A stretch of 13,188 nucleotides of DNA, from assembly GCA_934277495.1 (NCBI GenBank), contig CAKQUI010000059.1:1-13188 (forward strand). The letters run 5' to 3'. The notes beneath the pieces are model-generated. The model had not been told where the DNA came from. It did no database searches and saw only the letters and a list, made by a program, of their open reading frames with translations. Made by a program: the position numbers and the translations under genes. This stretch comes from an uncultured Clostridia bacterium. Its GTDB lineage: Bacteria; Bacillota; Clostridia; Peptostreptococcales; Anaerovoracaceae. This document shows positions 7,640 through 13,188 of this stretch, in pieces (positions within the stretch are counted from its first letter, which is position 1; each line of letters begins with the position of its first letter).

Positions 7640-7661
7640 GGGCAACGAAAATAAATCATAC
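7627..7661. repeat. 9-bp perfect inverted repeat over the cdaA -35
   Basis: GTATGATTT (7627-7635) and AAATCATAC (7653-7661) are exact inverted copies separated by 17 bases, with arm centres 26 bp apart, so both arms face similar sides of the helix. The inner arm covers part of the -35 box and spacer of the cdaA promoter. This layout suits a dimeric or tetrameric regulator, but I do not recognise the motif. It has no U-run and precedes the transcription start, so it is not a terminator. Confidence 0.5.
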
Positions 7662-7738
7662 AGCTTTCACGTTAGATATAAATATAACCATACTGCGGTT
7701 ACGAAAAACGGACCGGAAGATCCCGCTGCTCCTGTCTG

Positions 7739-7776
7739 AGAAAAAAATACCCGGACGCATCAGACGCCCGGGTATA
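7739..7776 (-). terminator. Intrinsic terminator after hpf
   Basis: An 8-bp stem, ATACCCGG with CCGGGTAT (arms 7775-7768 and 7754-7747 on the minus strand), extends 2 bp past one mismatch and is followed by seven T (7747-7741). A smaller hairpin, GTGCAG with CTGCAC (7795-7810), lies between it and hpf and is followed by a short T-run, perhaps a back-up. The 7577-7740 stretch beyond holds only the cdaA promoter region. Confidence 0.88.
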
Positions 7777-7870
7777 TCTCTTTTAAAAATCTATGTGCAG
7801 CGACCTGCACGATAACGACTGTATGAAACTGTATCTATGTACTGTGTGCCGGTCTTATACCGTCAGTCTG

Positions 7871-8398
7871 TCAATAGCTGGTCTCCAGCAGTCCGTAGTC
7901 TTTGTCTGATCTTCTGTATACGACATTGACTGAATCTGTCTCCATGTTGAGGAATACGAAAAAGTTGTGAGCCAGAAGCTCCATCTGTACTATTGCCTCA
8001 TCCACAGTCATCGGAACGAGTTCGAACCTCTTCTTCTTGACAACGTGCAGTTCTTCAGGCTCATCGTCCAGTTCAGGAAGTTCTGTGAACATCATTTCCT
8101 TTACGCCTTTATATTTTTTCTGAAGCTTTGTCTTGAATCTCGACATCTGGCTTGAAAGTTTCTCGATAACACGGTCAACTGCATCATACGGGTCGTCGGC
8201 CCTTACTTCTGCTCTGAAGATAGTCCCTCTGGCGTTTATCGTCGCTTCGATTTTGTAGCTGCCTTTTTCTCTGATTACCATGATGTTGCCTGTGATCTCG
8301 TCTGAGAAATACTTGTCGAGTTTGACAAATTTCTTTTCGATCGTTTCTTTGAGTTTGTCACTTGGAGTGTAATTCTTGCCTGTAATGTTTGTCTTCAT
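7871..8398 (-). CDS. hpf: Ribosome hibernation promoting factor, long form
   Basis: Long HPF binds the 30S decoding region and pairs ribosomes into inactive 100S dimers during slow growth. The 175 residues cover both expected parts: an N-terminal S30AE/RaiA domain (about 1-100, MKTNITGKNYTPSDKLKETI through RFKTKLQKKYK), a linker rich in Glu and Asp, and the C-terminal dimerisation domain (about 117-175, VVKKKRFELVPMTVDEAIVQ to YGLLETSY). AAAGGAGG precedes the ATG by 8 bases. It has an extended -10 promoter (8443-8435) and a terminator at 7776-7739, so it can be expressed alone. The structured RNA at 8714-8516 lies directly upstream in the usual raiA RNA position. Confidence 0.97.
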   Translation of the reverse strand: MKTNITGKNYTPSDKLKETIEKKFVKLDKYFSDEITGNIMVIREKGSYKIEATINARGTIFRAEVRADDPYDAVDRVIEKLSSQMSRFKTKLQKKYKGVKEMMFTELPELDDEPEELHVVKKKRFELVPMTVDEAIVQMELLAHNFFVFLNMETDSVNVVYRRSDKDYGLLETSY

Positions 8399-8434
8399 GA
8401 TAACAACCTCCTTTGTAGGCTTTTCTTTGACTTG

Positions 8435-8443
8435 ATTATACCA
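8435..8443 (-). promoter_or_regulatory. Extended -10 promoter for hpf
   Basis: The minus strand carries TGGTATAAT (8443-8435), a perfect TATAAT with the TGn extension. No good -35 is found 16-18 bases upstream, which is common for extended -10 promoters. Start near 8428 would leave about 30 bases before the hpf ATG. The weak -35 could also mean use of an activator or a second sigma factor. Confidence 0.65.
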
Positions 8444-8515
8444 CAGGCAATGTGAAAAGTATATGTTTTTTCTGATAATTCTTTATAAGCAACACCAACA
8501 TTGTGTCTTTTTGAG

Positions 8516-8714
8516 AAAAAATACGGACTGTATATACAACCCGGCTGACCTGGTCTTTGCCCCCACACCTGCCTTGACCCGGATTTTCCGGAGGACTTAC
8601 TTCTAAACTGCGCCATGATCACTGCCGCCTTGCGGTTCAGCTTACGTGGGACCTTTTGCCCGCAGCTGGCCTGGCCTTTCAACCACAGACCCGGGCTGTA
8701 TATACAATCCGTAT
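8516..8714 (-). ncRNA. raiA: Structured ncRNA, probable raiA RNA
   Basis: This ~200-nt GC-rich element between comF and hpf is not coding. Its ends (8714-8691 and 8544-8521) pair over 24 consecutive positions on the minus-strand RNA, with two of the pairs G-U wobbles. Those positions would be A-C mismatches on the opposite strand, so the structure belongs to the minus-strand transcript. A U-run (8521-8516) follows the 3' arm. Inner hairpins include CCGGA-AAA-TCCGG (8591-8579) and CCGC-AAG-GCGG (8635-8625). From memory, raiA RNA is a ~200-nt conserved RNA in Clostridia and Actinobacteria found near hpf (also called raiA) and comF, and one clostridial example affects sporulation and stress. Position, size and structure fit; I could not check the consensus. 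The promoter is unclear; a TATAAA at 8741-8736 lacks a good -35. Confidence 0.75.
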
Positions 8715-8756
8715 AGTTTTACTGGATCCTGATATTTATATGAGATGCACAGCGGT

Positions 8757-9560
8757 TCAGTGCTCTGCACACGACATGCCGGTGATATCTGCTCTGTCTC
8801 CGGCAGGCTTCATGAGATCAGCAGGTCTGACATTGCCGCCCGACGCCAGACTGAGGAAATATACCTTCGATGCACCTGCCTCATGCAGTGTCCTGCTGCA
8901 GGCATCCGCTGTAGCTCCTGTAGTCATGATATCATCTATGAGCAGCACATTCCTGCCCTTTATCCTGTCCCTGCGATGTTCCGGGACAAAGAAAGCATCC
9001 TGAAGCACAGATTCTCTCTCCACAGGGTCAAGCCCTCTGAGTTTCTGAGTCTGTCTGACACGGACAAGGCTCATGCTGTCTGCCGGTATGCCCGACCGTT
9101 CTGCCAGTCGCTTTGCCATCACAGCTGCCTGGTTGTATCCACGCTGTTTTTCTCTGCTGCGATGTACCGGTACTGGAATTATAACATCTGTCATGAGATT
9201 TTCCAAGACAATCCTGTCATACATCATATCGCCGAATATCCTGCCCAGGTATCCCTTGCCGTGATATTTGAGTCCGAAAACAAGTTCACGTTCGTACATA
9301 CCGTATGTCAGGCAGCTGAATCCCCTGTCGAAATCATGGCTGTGCATCATGCAGTTGTAGCATACTCTGCCGTGATATGTTTCCGGAAGCGCCTTGCCGC
9401 ATTTCTCACATGTCCTGTCTGTTATCCAGTGCAGTTTCCTGATACAGCTGTCACACAGCGAATAGCTCCTGTCCGGAGTTATCAGACTGCCGCAGCTGAT
9501 ACAGTAAAGCCCCGGCGGGAACAGTGCATCGAGAAAAATATCCTTTATCTTTTTTATCAT
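8757..9560 (-). CDS. comFC: ComF family protein (phosphoribosyltransferase-like)
   Basis: ComFC-type proteins are needed for DNA uptake in competent bacteria, and the family has a phosphoribosyltransferase fold. The 267 residues have an N-terminal zinc-finger region with four CxxC pairs (Cys20/23, 36/39, 51/54, 67/70), then QRGYNQA (139-145) and the PRPP-binding motif VLLIDDIMTTGATA (205-218). The C-terminus runs about 25 residues beyond the usual end (GGNVRPADLM to SCAEH), a low-confidence oddity. A purine-rich GGGGAGAG lies upstream of the ATG. It follows recD2 by 118 bases, a gap holding only a 14-bp palindrome, CAGCTGTACAGCTG (9596-9609). ComFA is not present, and no other competence gene is in the window, so actual competence is unproven. 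Confidence 0.92.
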   Translation of the reverse strand: MIKKIKDIFLDALFPPGLYCISCGSLITPDRSYSLCDSCIRKLHWITDRTCEKCGKALPETYHGRVCYNCMMHSHDFDRGFSCLTYGMYERELVFGLKYHGKGYLGRIFGDMMYDRIVLENLMTDVIIPVPVHRSREKQRGYNQAAVMAKRLAERSGIPADSMSLVRVRQTQKLRGLDPVERESVLQDAFFVPEHRRDRIKGRNVLLIDDIMTTGATADACSRTLHEAGASKVYFLSLASGGNVRPADLMKPAGDRADITGMSCAEH

Positions 9561-9678
9561 CCCTTTTATCTCTCCCCTGTCGGCTCCTTGTCTGCCAGCT
9601 GTACAGCTGCCCTTTCAGAGACCGCTGCACTCCCGCAGACTTTTCATATCCATCGAAAGATATCCACCTGTCTGCCCG

Positions 9679-11937
9679 TCACCATGGTATCTCCATGTCC
9701 CGGCTGCTGTCTCTCTGGATGTTTTCCATGTCCAGCATACGTTTCAGTCTCGCTTTCAGACCTGAATATCTCTCGTTTATCCTGTCGTTGTCCACCATGG
9801 CGTGGAGTTTCTGCTCCGAGCCAACCAGCACCACTGCACGCTTCCCTCTGGTGACTCCCGTGTAAAGCAGGTTCCTTGTAGCCAGCACAGGCGGGAACCA
9901 GCTCACCGGCATTATCACGATAGGGAACTCGCTGCCCTGGCTCTTGTGTACAGTGATGGCATACGCCAGCTCCAGCTCGTCCAGCTGACTGAAATCATAT
10001 GTCACATACCGCACCTCATCATATACTACGGTTATCTCGTTGAACTCACGATCGACTTTCCTGATGAATCCCACATCGCCATTGAAAACGCCTTCACCCT
10101 CGGTGAAATCTTCGATATTTTTCCATGCCAGCTGGTAGTTGTTCTTTATCTGCATGACCTTGTCGCCTTCACGGAAAGTACGTTCACCGAAGGTCTTTTC
10201 CTCAAGGCTCTCGCAGGGCGGGTTCAGCACATCCTGAAGCTCTCTGTTGAGATTGATGCTGCCCAGCGTGCCCTTTCTCACCGGAGTCAGCACCTGTATG
10301 TCCGCTGCAGAGCTGATATCGCTGTAATACCCCGGCAGACGGCTCATGCAAAGCTCCTTTATCGTGGATATCATGTCCTTTTCAGACTGCCGGTGCATCA
10401 GGAAGAAATCCTTGTCCTTGACATTGCACTCAGGATATTCGCCATGGTTTATCCGGTGGGCGTTGACCACTATCATGCTTTCCCTGGCCTGTCTGAAGAT
10501 CTCAGTGAGTTTTGTGAAGAATATATATTCGCTGGCGATCATGTCTCTCAGCACATTGCCGGCTCCCACCGACGGCAGCTGGTCCGCATCGCCAACTATA
10601 ATAAGTCTCGTGCCCGGCTTCACAGCACTGACAAGACCGTTCATCAGCATCAGATCTATCATCGAGGCTTCATCAATGATTACTGCGTCATAGTCCAGCG
10701 GATCTTCTTTCGTCTTTCCGAACCTCATCATGTTCTCACTTTCGGAAAAATAGTATTCCAGCAGCCGGTGTACAGTTGAAGCGTAGTGGCCTGAAGTCTC
10801 TGTTATACGTTTCGCTGCTCTTCCCGTTGGTGCTGCTATAGCTGTTTTTATTCCACTGTCCTCAAGTATCTCTATAAGCGTGTTTATTATCGTTGTCTTT
10901 CCTGTACCTGGGCCTCCTGTTATCACTGAAACGCCCATGTTCAGCGAGTTTATCACTGCACGCTTCTGATTTTCTGACAGGTAGATACCTGTTGCTGCCT
11001 CCGTGCGGCTGATGAGGCTGTCCACTCTGCCGCTGATGGGCTTCAGTGCTGCGTCGTTCAGCGCCGACAGGCATTTGCATACGTTCTGCTCCGCCAGATA
11101 ATACGCCATGAGGAATACCACATTGCGTCCTTCTATCTTCTCTATATGTATATCGCCTTCGAAGGCCATCTCCATCAGCGCATCTTCGATCGCCTCAGTA
11201 GATACCTCAAGCAGCTGCCCGGATTTCTCACACAGCACATCCTGAGGCAGGAAAGTACTGCCTTCTCCTGCAAAATACGTAAGAGTGAACCTTACGCCGC
11301 TCATTATCCTGAATCTGTCGTCAGGTGCTATGCCTATCTGCTGTGCGATCTTGTCTGCTTTCCTGAAGCCGATACCGAACACATCATCCACCAGCCTGTA
11401 GGGATTCTCCTCCACCGCCGATATCGTATCGCTGCCGTATACCTGATAGAGCTTCATTGCGTATCCGGCATTGATGCCGTATTTCTGCAGGTAAAGGGTT
11501 ATATTGGCAAACTCCCTGTGTTTGCTGAAAGCTGCGGATATCTTCGCTGCAGTCTTTTCTCCGATGCCCGGCAGCTGTGTCAGCTGCTCCGGCTGATTCT
11601 CGATGATATCCAGGGTATCGGTGCCGAAGCGTTCTACTATCGCAGCCGCTGTCTTGCGTCCTATCCCCTTCATCGCTCCCGATGAAAGGAACTCCATTAT
11701 ACCTGTTTCGGTAGAAGGCATCACTTCCTCGAATTCCCGTATGGCAAACTGCTCTCCATAGACTGCGTGTATGACAAATTCACCTCTCAGAAGATAGGTC
11801 CTGCCGGTGCTGGCGCCGGGTATCGTCCCCACTCCTGTAAAGGCTTCGATATCATTTTCAAAAACGGCTACAGTATATCCGTTCTCGCTGTTATGGAAAA
11901 CTGTTTCAACAAGGGTCGCCTGCTTTTCTTCTACCAT
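9679..11937 (-). CDS. recD2: SF1B DNA helicase, RecD2 family
   Basis: RecD2 is a 5'-3' DNA helicase acting alone, without RecBC, in repair and replication-fork maintenance. The 752-residue protein has the RecD2 N-terminal extension (about 1-80), helix-hairpin-helix repeats (near GIGRKTAAA at 91-99 and LPGIGEKTAAKI at 122-133), Walker A GGPGTGKTT (341-349), APTGRAAKR (369-377), Walker B IIDEASM (420-426), GDADQLPSVGAGNVL, and late motifs TVHKSQGSEF and LLYTGVTRGKR. All helicase motifs look intact. The ATG has GAGGAG only a few bases upstream. It starts 40 bases after yhaM and is probably cotranscribed with it and comFC. Confidence 0.97.
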   Translation of the reverse strand: MVEEKQATLVETVFHNSENGYTVAVFENDIEAFTGVGTIPGASTGRTYLLRGEFVIHAVYGEQFAIREFEEVMPSTETGIMEFLSSGAMKGIGRKTAAAIVERFGTDTLDIIENQPEQLTQLPGIGEKTAAKISAAFSKHREFANITLYLQKYGINAGYAMKLYQVYGSDTISAVEENPYRLVDDVFGIGFRKADKIAQQIGIAPDDRFRIMSGVRFTLTYFAGEGSTFLPQDVLCEKSGQLLEVSTEAIEDALMEMAFEGDIHIEKIEGRNVVFLMAYYLAEQNVCKCLSALNDAALKPISGRVDSLISRTEAATGIYLSENQKRAVINSLNMGVSVITGGPGTGKTTIINTLIEILEDSGIKTAIAAPTGRAAKRITETSGHYASTVHRLLEYYFSESENMMRFGKTKEDPLDYDAVIIDEASMIDLMLMNGLVSAVKPGTRLIIVGDADQLPSVGAGNVLRDMIASEYIFFTKLTEIFRQARESMIVVNAHRINHGEYPECNVKDKDFFLMHRQSEKDMISTIKELCMSRLPGYYSDISSAADIQVLTPVRKGTLGSINLNRELQDVLNPPCESLEEKTFGERTFREGDKVMQIKNNYQLAWKNIEDFTEGEGVFNGDVGFIRKVDREFNEITVVYDEVRYVTYDFSQLDELELAYAITVHKSQGSEFPIVIMPVSWFPPVLATRNLLYTGVTRGKRAVVLVGSEQKLHAMVDNDRINERYSGLKARLKRMLDMENIQRDSSRDMEIPW

Positions 11938-11977
11938 TTCTCCTCTTTACTGTATATCCTTCCTGAATCTGTATGCT

Positions 11978-12940
11978 TTAAAACAGCGTCGTCCTGTACA
12001 CTGTCCTGTTGTCGAGAGTCCAGACCCTGTCGCTGAACTCGCCAGGTTCAGTCTTTTCCAGTGCCTCATGAAAATCGAACATCTTGGCGTCTATCATATC
12101 CAGATAGTGCAGCATCTCAGCTTCAGGGAAAAGCGGTTTCTTAGGGCTGCCGAATTCAGGTTCATAATGATGAGAGATCATCATATGCTCCAGCATCACT
12201 GCCTTTTCACGAGGCATACCCAGCTCCAGCGCAAGCCTGTCTATAGTCCTGACGCCCTGCACAAGATGACCCAGCATCTTGCCTTCGAAGGAATATCCGT
12301 CGGAAATGCCAAGTTCATTTGAATTTATCTCGTTTATCTTCTCCATATCGTGGAGTATCACTCCTGCCATGACAAGATCACGGTTGAGATCAGTATATAC
12401 TTCACAGGCTTTCTCACCCATCATCAGCATCCTCTTGACGTGGTAAAGAAGCCCCGCCAGCTCTGCATGGTGGTTCTTCTGAGCTGCAGGATAGTACATC
12501 AGCTTTTCTTTGTTGTCTTCAAGCTGCCTGATACAGATCTTCTTCAGATCCTCGTCTTCGAAAGCCGCTGCCTTGCTGTATATATAATCGTACATGTCAG
12601 AAGCATCCTCAGGAGCTGCCTTTATGTAATCCTTGATGTCAAGCCCGTCTTCTGCGGAAGTCTGCCTTATCCTCGTCACACGCAGCTGTTTCATGCCGTT
12701 CCACTCTGTCACAACAGCCTTGACCTTGATGACGCTCCCTGCCTTTATCTTCTCAAGTCCCGGAAGCTCCTCATCTGAAATATCCCATTTCTTAGCTGAT
12801 ATCTCTCCGGTGCTGTCTGCCAGCAGCAGATCCAGGTAAGCCTTCTTGTTCGACCCTACCTTGACGGCTACCGTCTTTACGATAAAATACGAAATAAGCT
12901 CCATGTTAGTCTTCAGATCCGATATATATATATCTTTCAT
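11978..12940 (-). CDS. yhaM: 3'-5' exoribonuclease YhaM (OB-fold plus HD domain)
   Basis: YhaM-type enzymes trim RNA 3' ends, and can also degrade DNA, using a metal-dependent HD domain. The 320-residue protein has an N-terminal OB-fold (about 15-95: LISYFIVKTVAVK, LDLLLADSTGEISAKKWDIS, GSVIKVKAVVTEWNGMKQL) and a C-terminal HD domain (about 155-290) with LLYHVKRML, VILHDMEKI, and EHMMISHHYEPEFGSP. The usual HDxGK reads HDMEK here, the Gly replaced by Glu, while His-Asp is kept. I chose ATG 12940; a TTG at 12949 in frame has AAGGA closer to it and would add three residues. It starts the transcript from the promoter at 13008-12980 and precedes recD2 by 40 bases. Confidence 0.94.
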   Translation of the reverse strand: MKDIYISDLKTNMELISYFIVKTVAVKVGSNKKAYLDLLLADSTGEISAKKWDISDEELPGLEKIKAGSVIKVKAVVTEWNGMKQLRVTRIRQTSAEDGLDIKDYIKAAPEDASDMYDYIYSKAAAFEDEDLKKICIRQLEDNKEKLMYYPAAQKNHHAELAGLLYHVKRMLMMGEKACEVYTDLNRDLVMAGVILHDMEKINEINSNELGISDGYSFEGKMLGHLVQGVRTIDRLALELGMPREKAVMLEHMMISHHYEPEFGSPKKPLFPEAEMLHYLDMIDAKMFDFHEALEKTEPGEFSDRVWTLDNRTVYRTTLF

Positions 12941-12979
12941 TTTGTACAACTGATCCTTTCATTCTTTGATATGGATATC

Positions 12980-13008
12980 ATTTTACTACATGTCGGTCCA
13001 TGTGTCAA
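12980..13008 (-). promoter_or_regulatory. SigA-type promoter of yhaM-recD2-comFC
   Basis: TTGACA (13008-13003), 17 bases and TAAAAT (12985-12980) on the minus strand. The spacer holds an inverted repeat, ACATG and CATGT six bases apart (12987-13002), which could bind a regulator but is short. Start is expected near 12973. It fires away from the promoter at 13082-13109. Confidence 0.82.
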
Positions 13009-13081
13009 TTTTTTCCATAAATATCCACGTAAAAACAACACTGTGCAGATATACGATCCTGCATTTTTTAAAGATATATAC

Positions 13082-13109
13082 TTGATTTCCAGCACAGCAA
13101 TGATATAAT
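13082..13109 (+). promoter_or_regulatory. Extended -10 promoter for the plus-strand regulator
   Basis: TTGATT (13082-13087), 16 bases and TATAAT (13104-13109), preceded by TG in the extended -10 position (13101-13102). It faces the opposite way from the yhaM promoter, and the region between them holds no other clear signal. Confidence 0.78.
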
Positions 13110-13127
13110 TGGTATACATATCAATTA
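13106..13127. promoter_or_regulatory. 22-bp palindrome, probable operator
   Basis: TAATTGGTATACATATCAATTA is symmetric in 9 of 11 pairs. It overlaps the -10 box and the expected start point of the plus-strand regulator promoter. This position and size are typical of TetR-type autoregulatory operators; the binding protein is inferred from its neighbour. Confidence 0.6.
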
Positions 13128-13152
13128 ATGACGGAGGCTATACATACACATC

Positions 13153-13188
13153 ATGAGAAAAGACGGAGCCAAAACCAGAAAGAAGATA
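13153..13188 (+). CDS. Probable TetR-family regulator (first 12 residues)
   Basis: Only MRKDGAKTRKKI is visible before the window ends. The basic stretch followed by TRKKI resembles the start of TetR-type helix-turn-helix proteins, where a TR-x-x-I segment opens the first helix. GGAGG (13133-13137) lies 15 bases before the ATG, rather far. Support comes from the strong promoter and the 22-bp palindrome over its start, the usual arrangement for an autorepressor. The family call rests on very few residues and could be wrong. It is divergent from yhaM with 212 bases between the starts. Confidence 0.5.
   Translation, partial: MRKDGAKTRKKI

Noticed and set aside
8395..8682. A 95-residue reading frame on the minus strand upstream of hpf
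   Set aside because: It runs through the structured RNA, the hpf promoter and ribosome binding site and into the hpf start; its sequence resembles no protein family I know.
8521..8714. A MITE-like transposable element with 24-bp terminal inverted repeats and flanking TA
   Set aside because: The two imperfect positions are G-U pairs on one strand only, and the location matches raiA RNA, so an RNA helix explains it better. A genome-wide copy count would settle it.
9615..9653. A 12-codon minus-strand frame (MDMKSLRECSGL) between recD2 and comFC
   Set aside because: There is no convincing ribosome binding site and no regulatory codon run; it is as expected by chance.
8745..9854. A 369-residue plus-strand frame opposite comFC and recD2
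   Set aside because: Antisense to two recognised genes, with shadow-like composition and no ribosome binding site of note.
9802..10779. A 325-residue plus-strand frame opposite recD2
   Set aside because: Antisense shadow; the opposite strand encodes intact helicase motifs throughout.
13044..13068. A plus-strand terminator (TGCAG, 10-base loop, CTGCA, T-run)
   Set aside because: The stem is only 5 bp, the loop is large, and no plus-strand gene lies upstream for it to end.

Overview
The window looks like chromosome from a mid-GC member of the Firmicutes, most likely class Clostridia. Signs are strong AGGAGG-type ribosome binding sites, near-consensus SigA promoters, a cdaA-cdaR-glmM-glmS cluster, a YhaM-type exoribonuclease, a long-form HPF, and what appears to be a raiA non-coding RNA between comF and hpf. 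I cannot name the genus. Every complete gene is on the minus strand, so transcription runs from high to low coordinates; the only plus-strand gene is a fragment at the right edge.

From right to left: (i) 13153-13188, first codons of a probable TetR-type regulator on the plus strand, with its own promoter and a palindrome over the -10. (ii) yhaM, recD2 and comF (12940-8757), a nucleic-acid processing and competence-type cluster behind one strong promoter. (iii) A ~200-nt structured RNA (8714-8516), closed by an unbroken 24-bp helix and ending in a U-run, followed by hpf (8398-7871) with its own promoter and terminator. (iv) A five-gene operon from a strong promoter at 7639-7611: cdaA and cdaR (c-di-AMP synthesis and its regulator), glmM and glmS (glucosamine-phosphate supply for peptidoglycan), and ahcY (S-adenosylhomocysteine hydrolase), closed by a terminator at 1124-1088. 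(v) A separately promoted O-acetylhomoserine sulfhydrylase gene (metY-like, cut by the left edge) with a ~290-nt leader.

The most interesting element is in that leader. An 18-codon open reading frame with a good ribosome binding site encodes MKIEYLTEKGYDRRMCCC and stops directly after three consecutive cysteine codons. The Cys codons and stop form one arm of a predicted hairpin. The gene it precedes assimilates sulfide, so this looks like a cysteine-sensing leader peptide. Together ahcY and metY both deliver homocysteine, one by recycling and one by new synthesis, which explains their adjacency even though they are separate transcription units.

Other non-coding signals are a 9-bp inverted repeat over the cdaA -35 region, an inverted repeat over the metY -10, and a short palindrome in the yhaM promoter spacer. 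I saw no tRNA, rRNA, CRISPR array, insertion sequence or phage gene.
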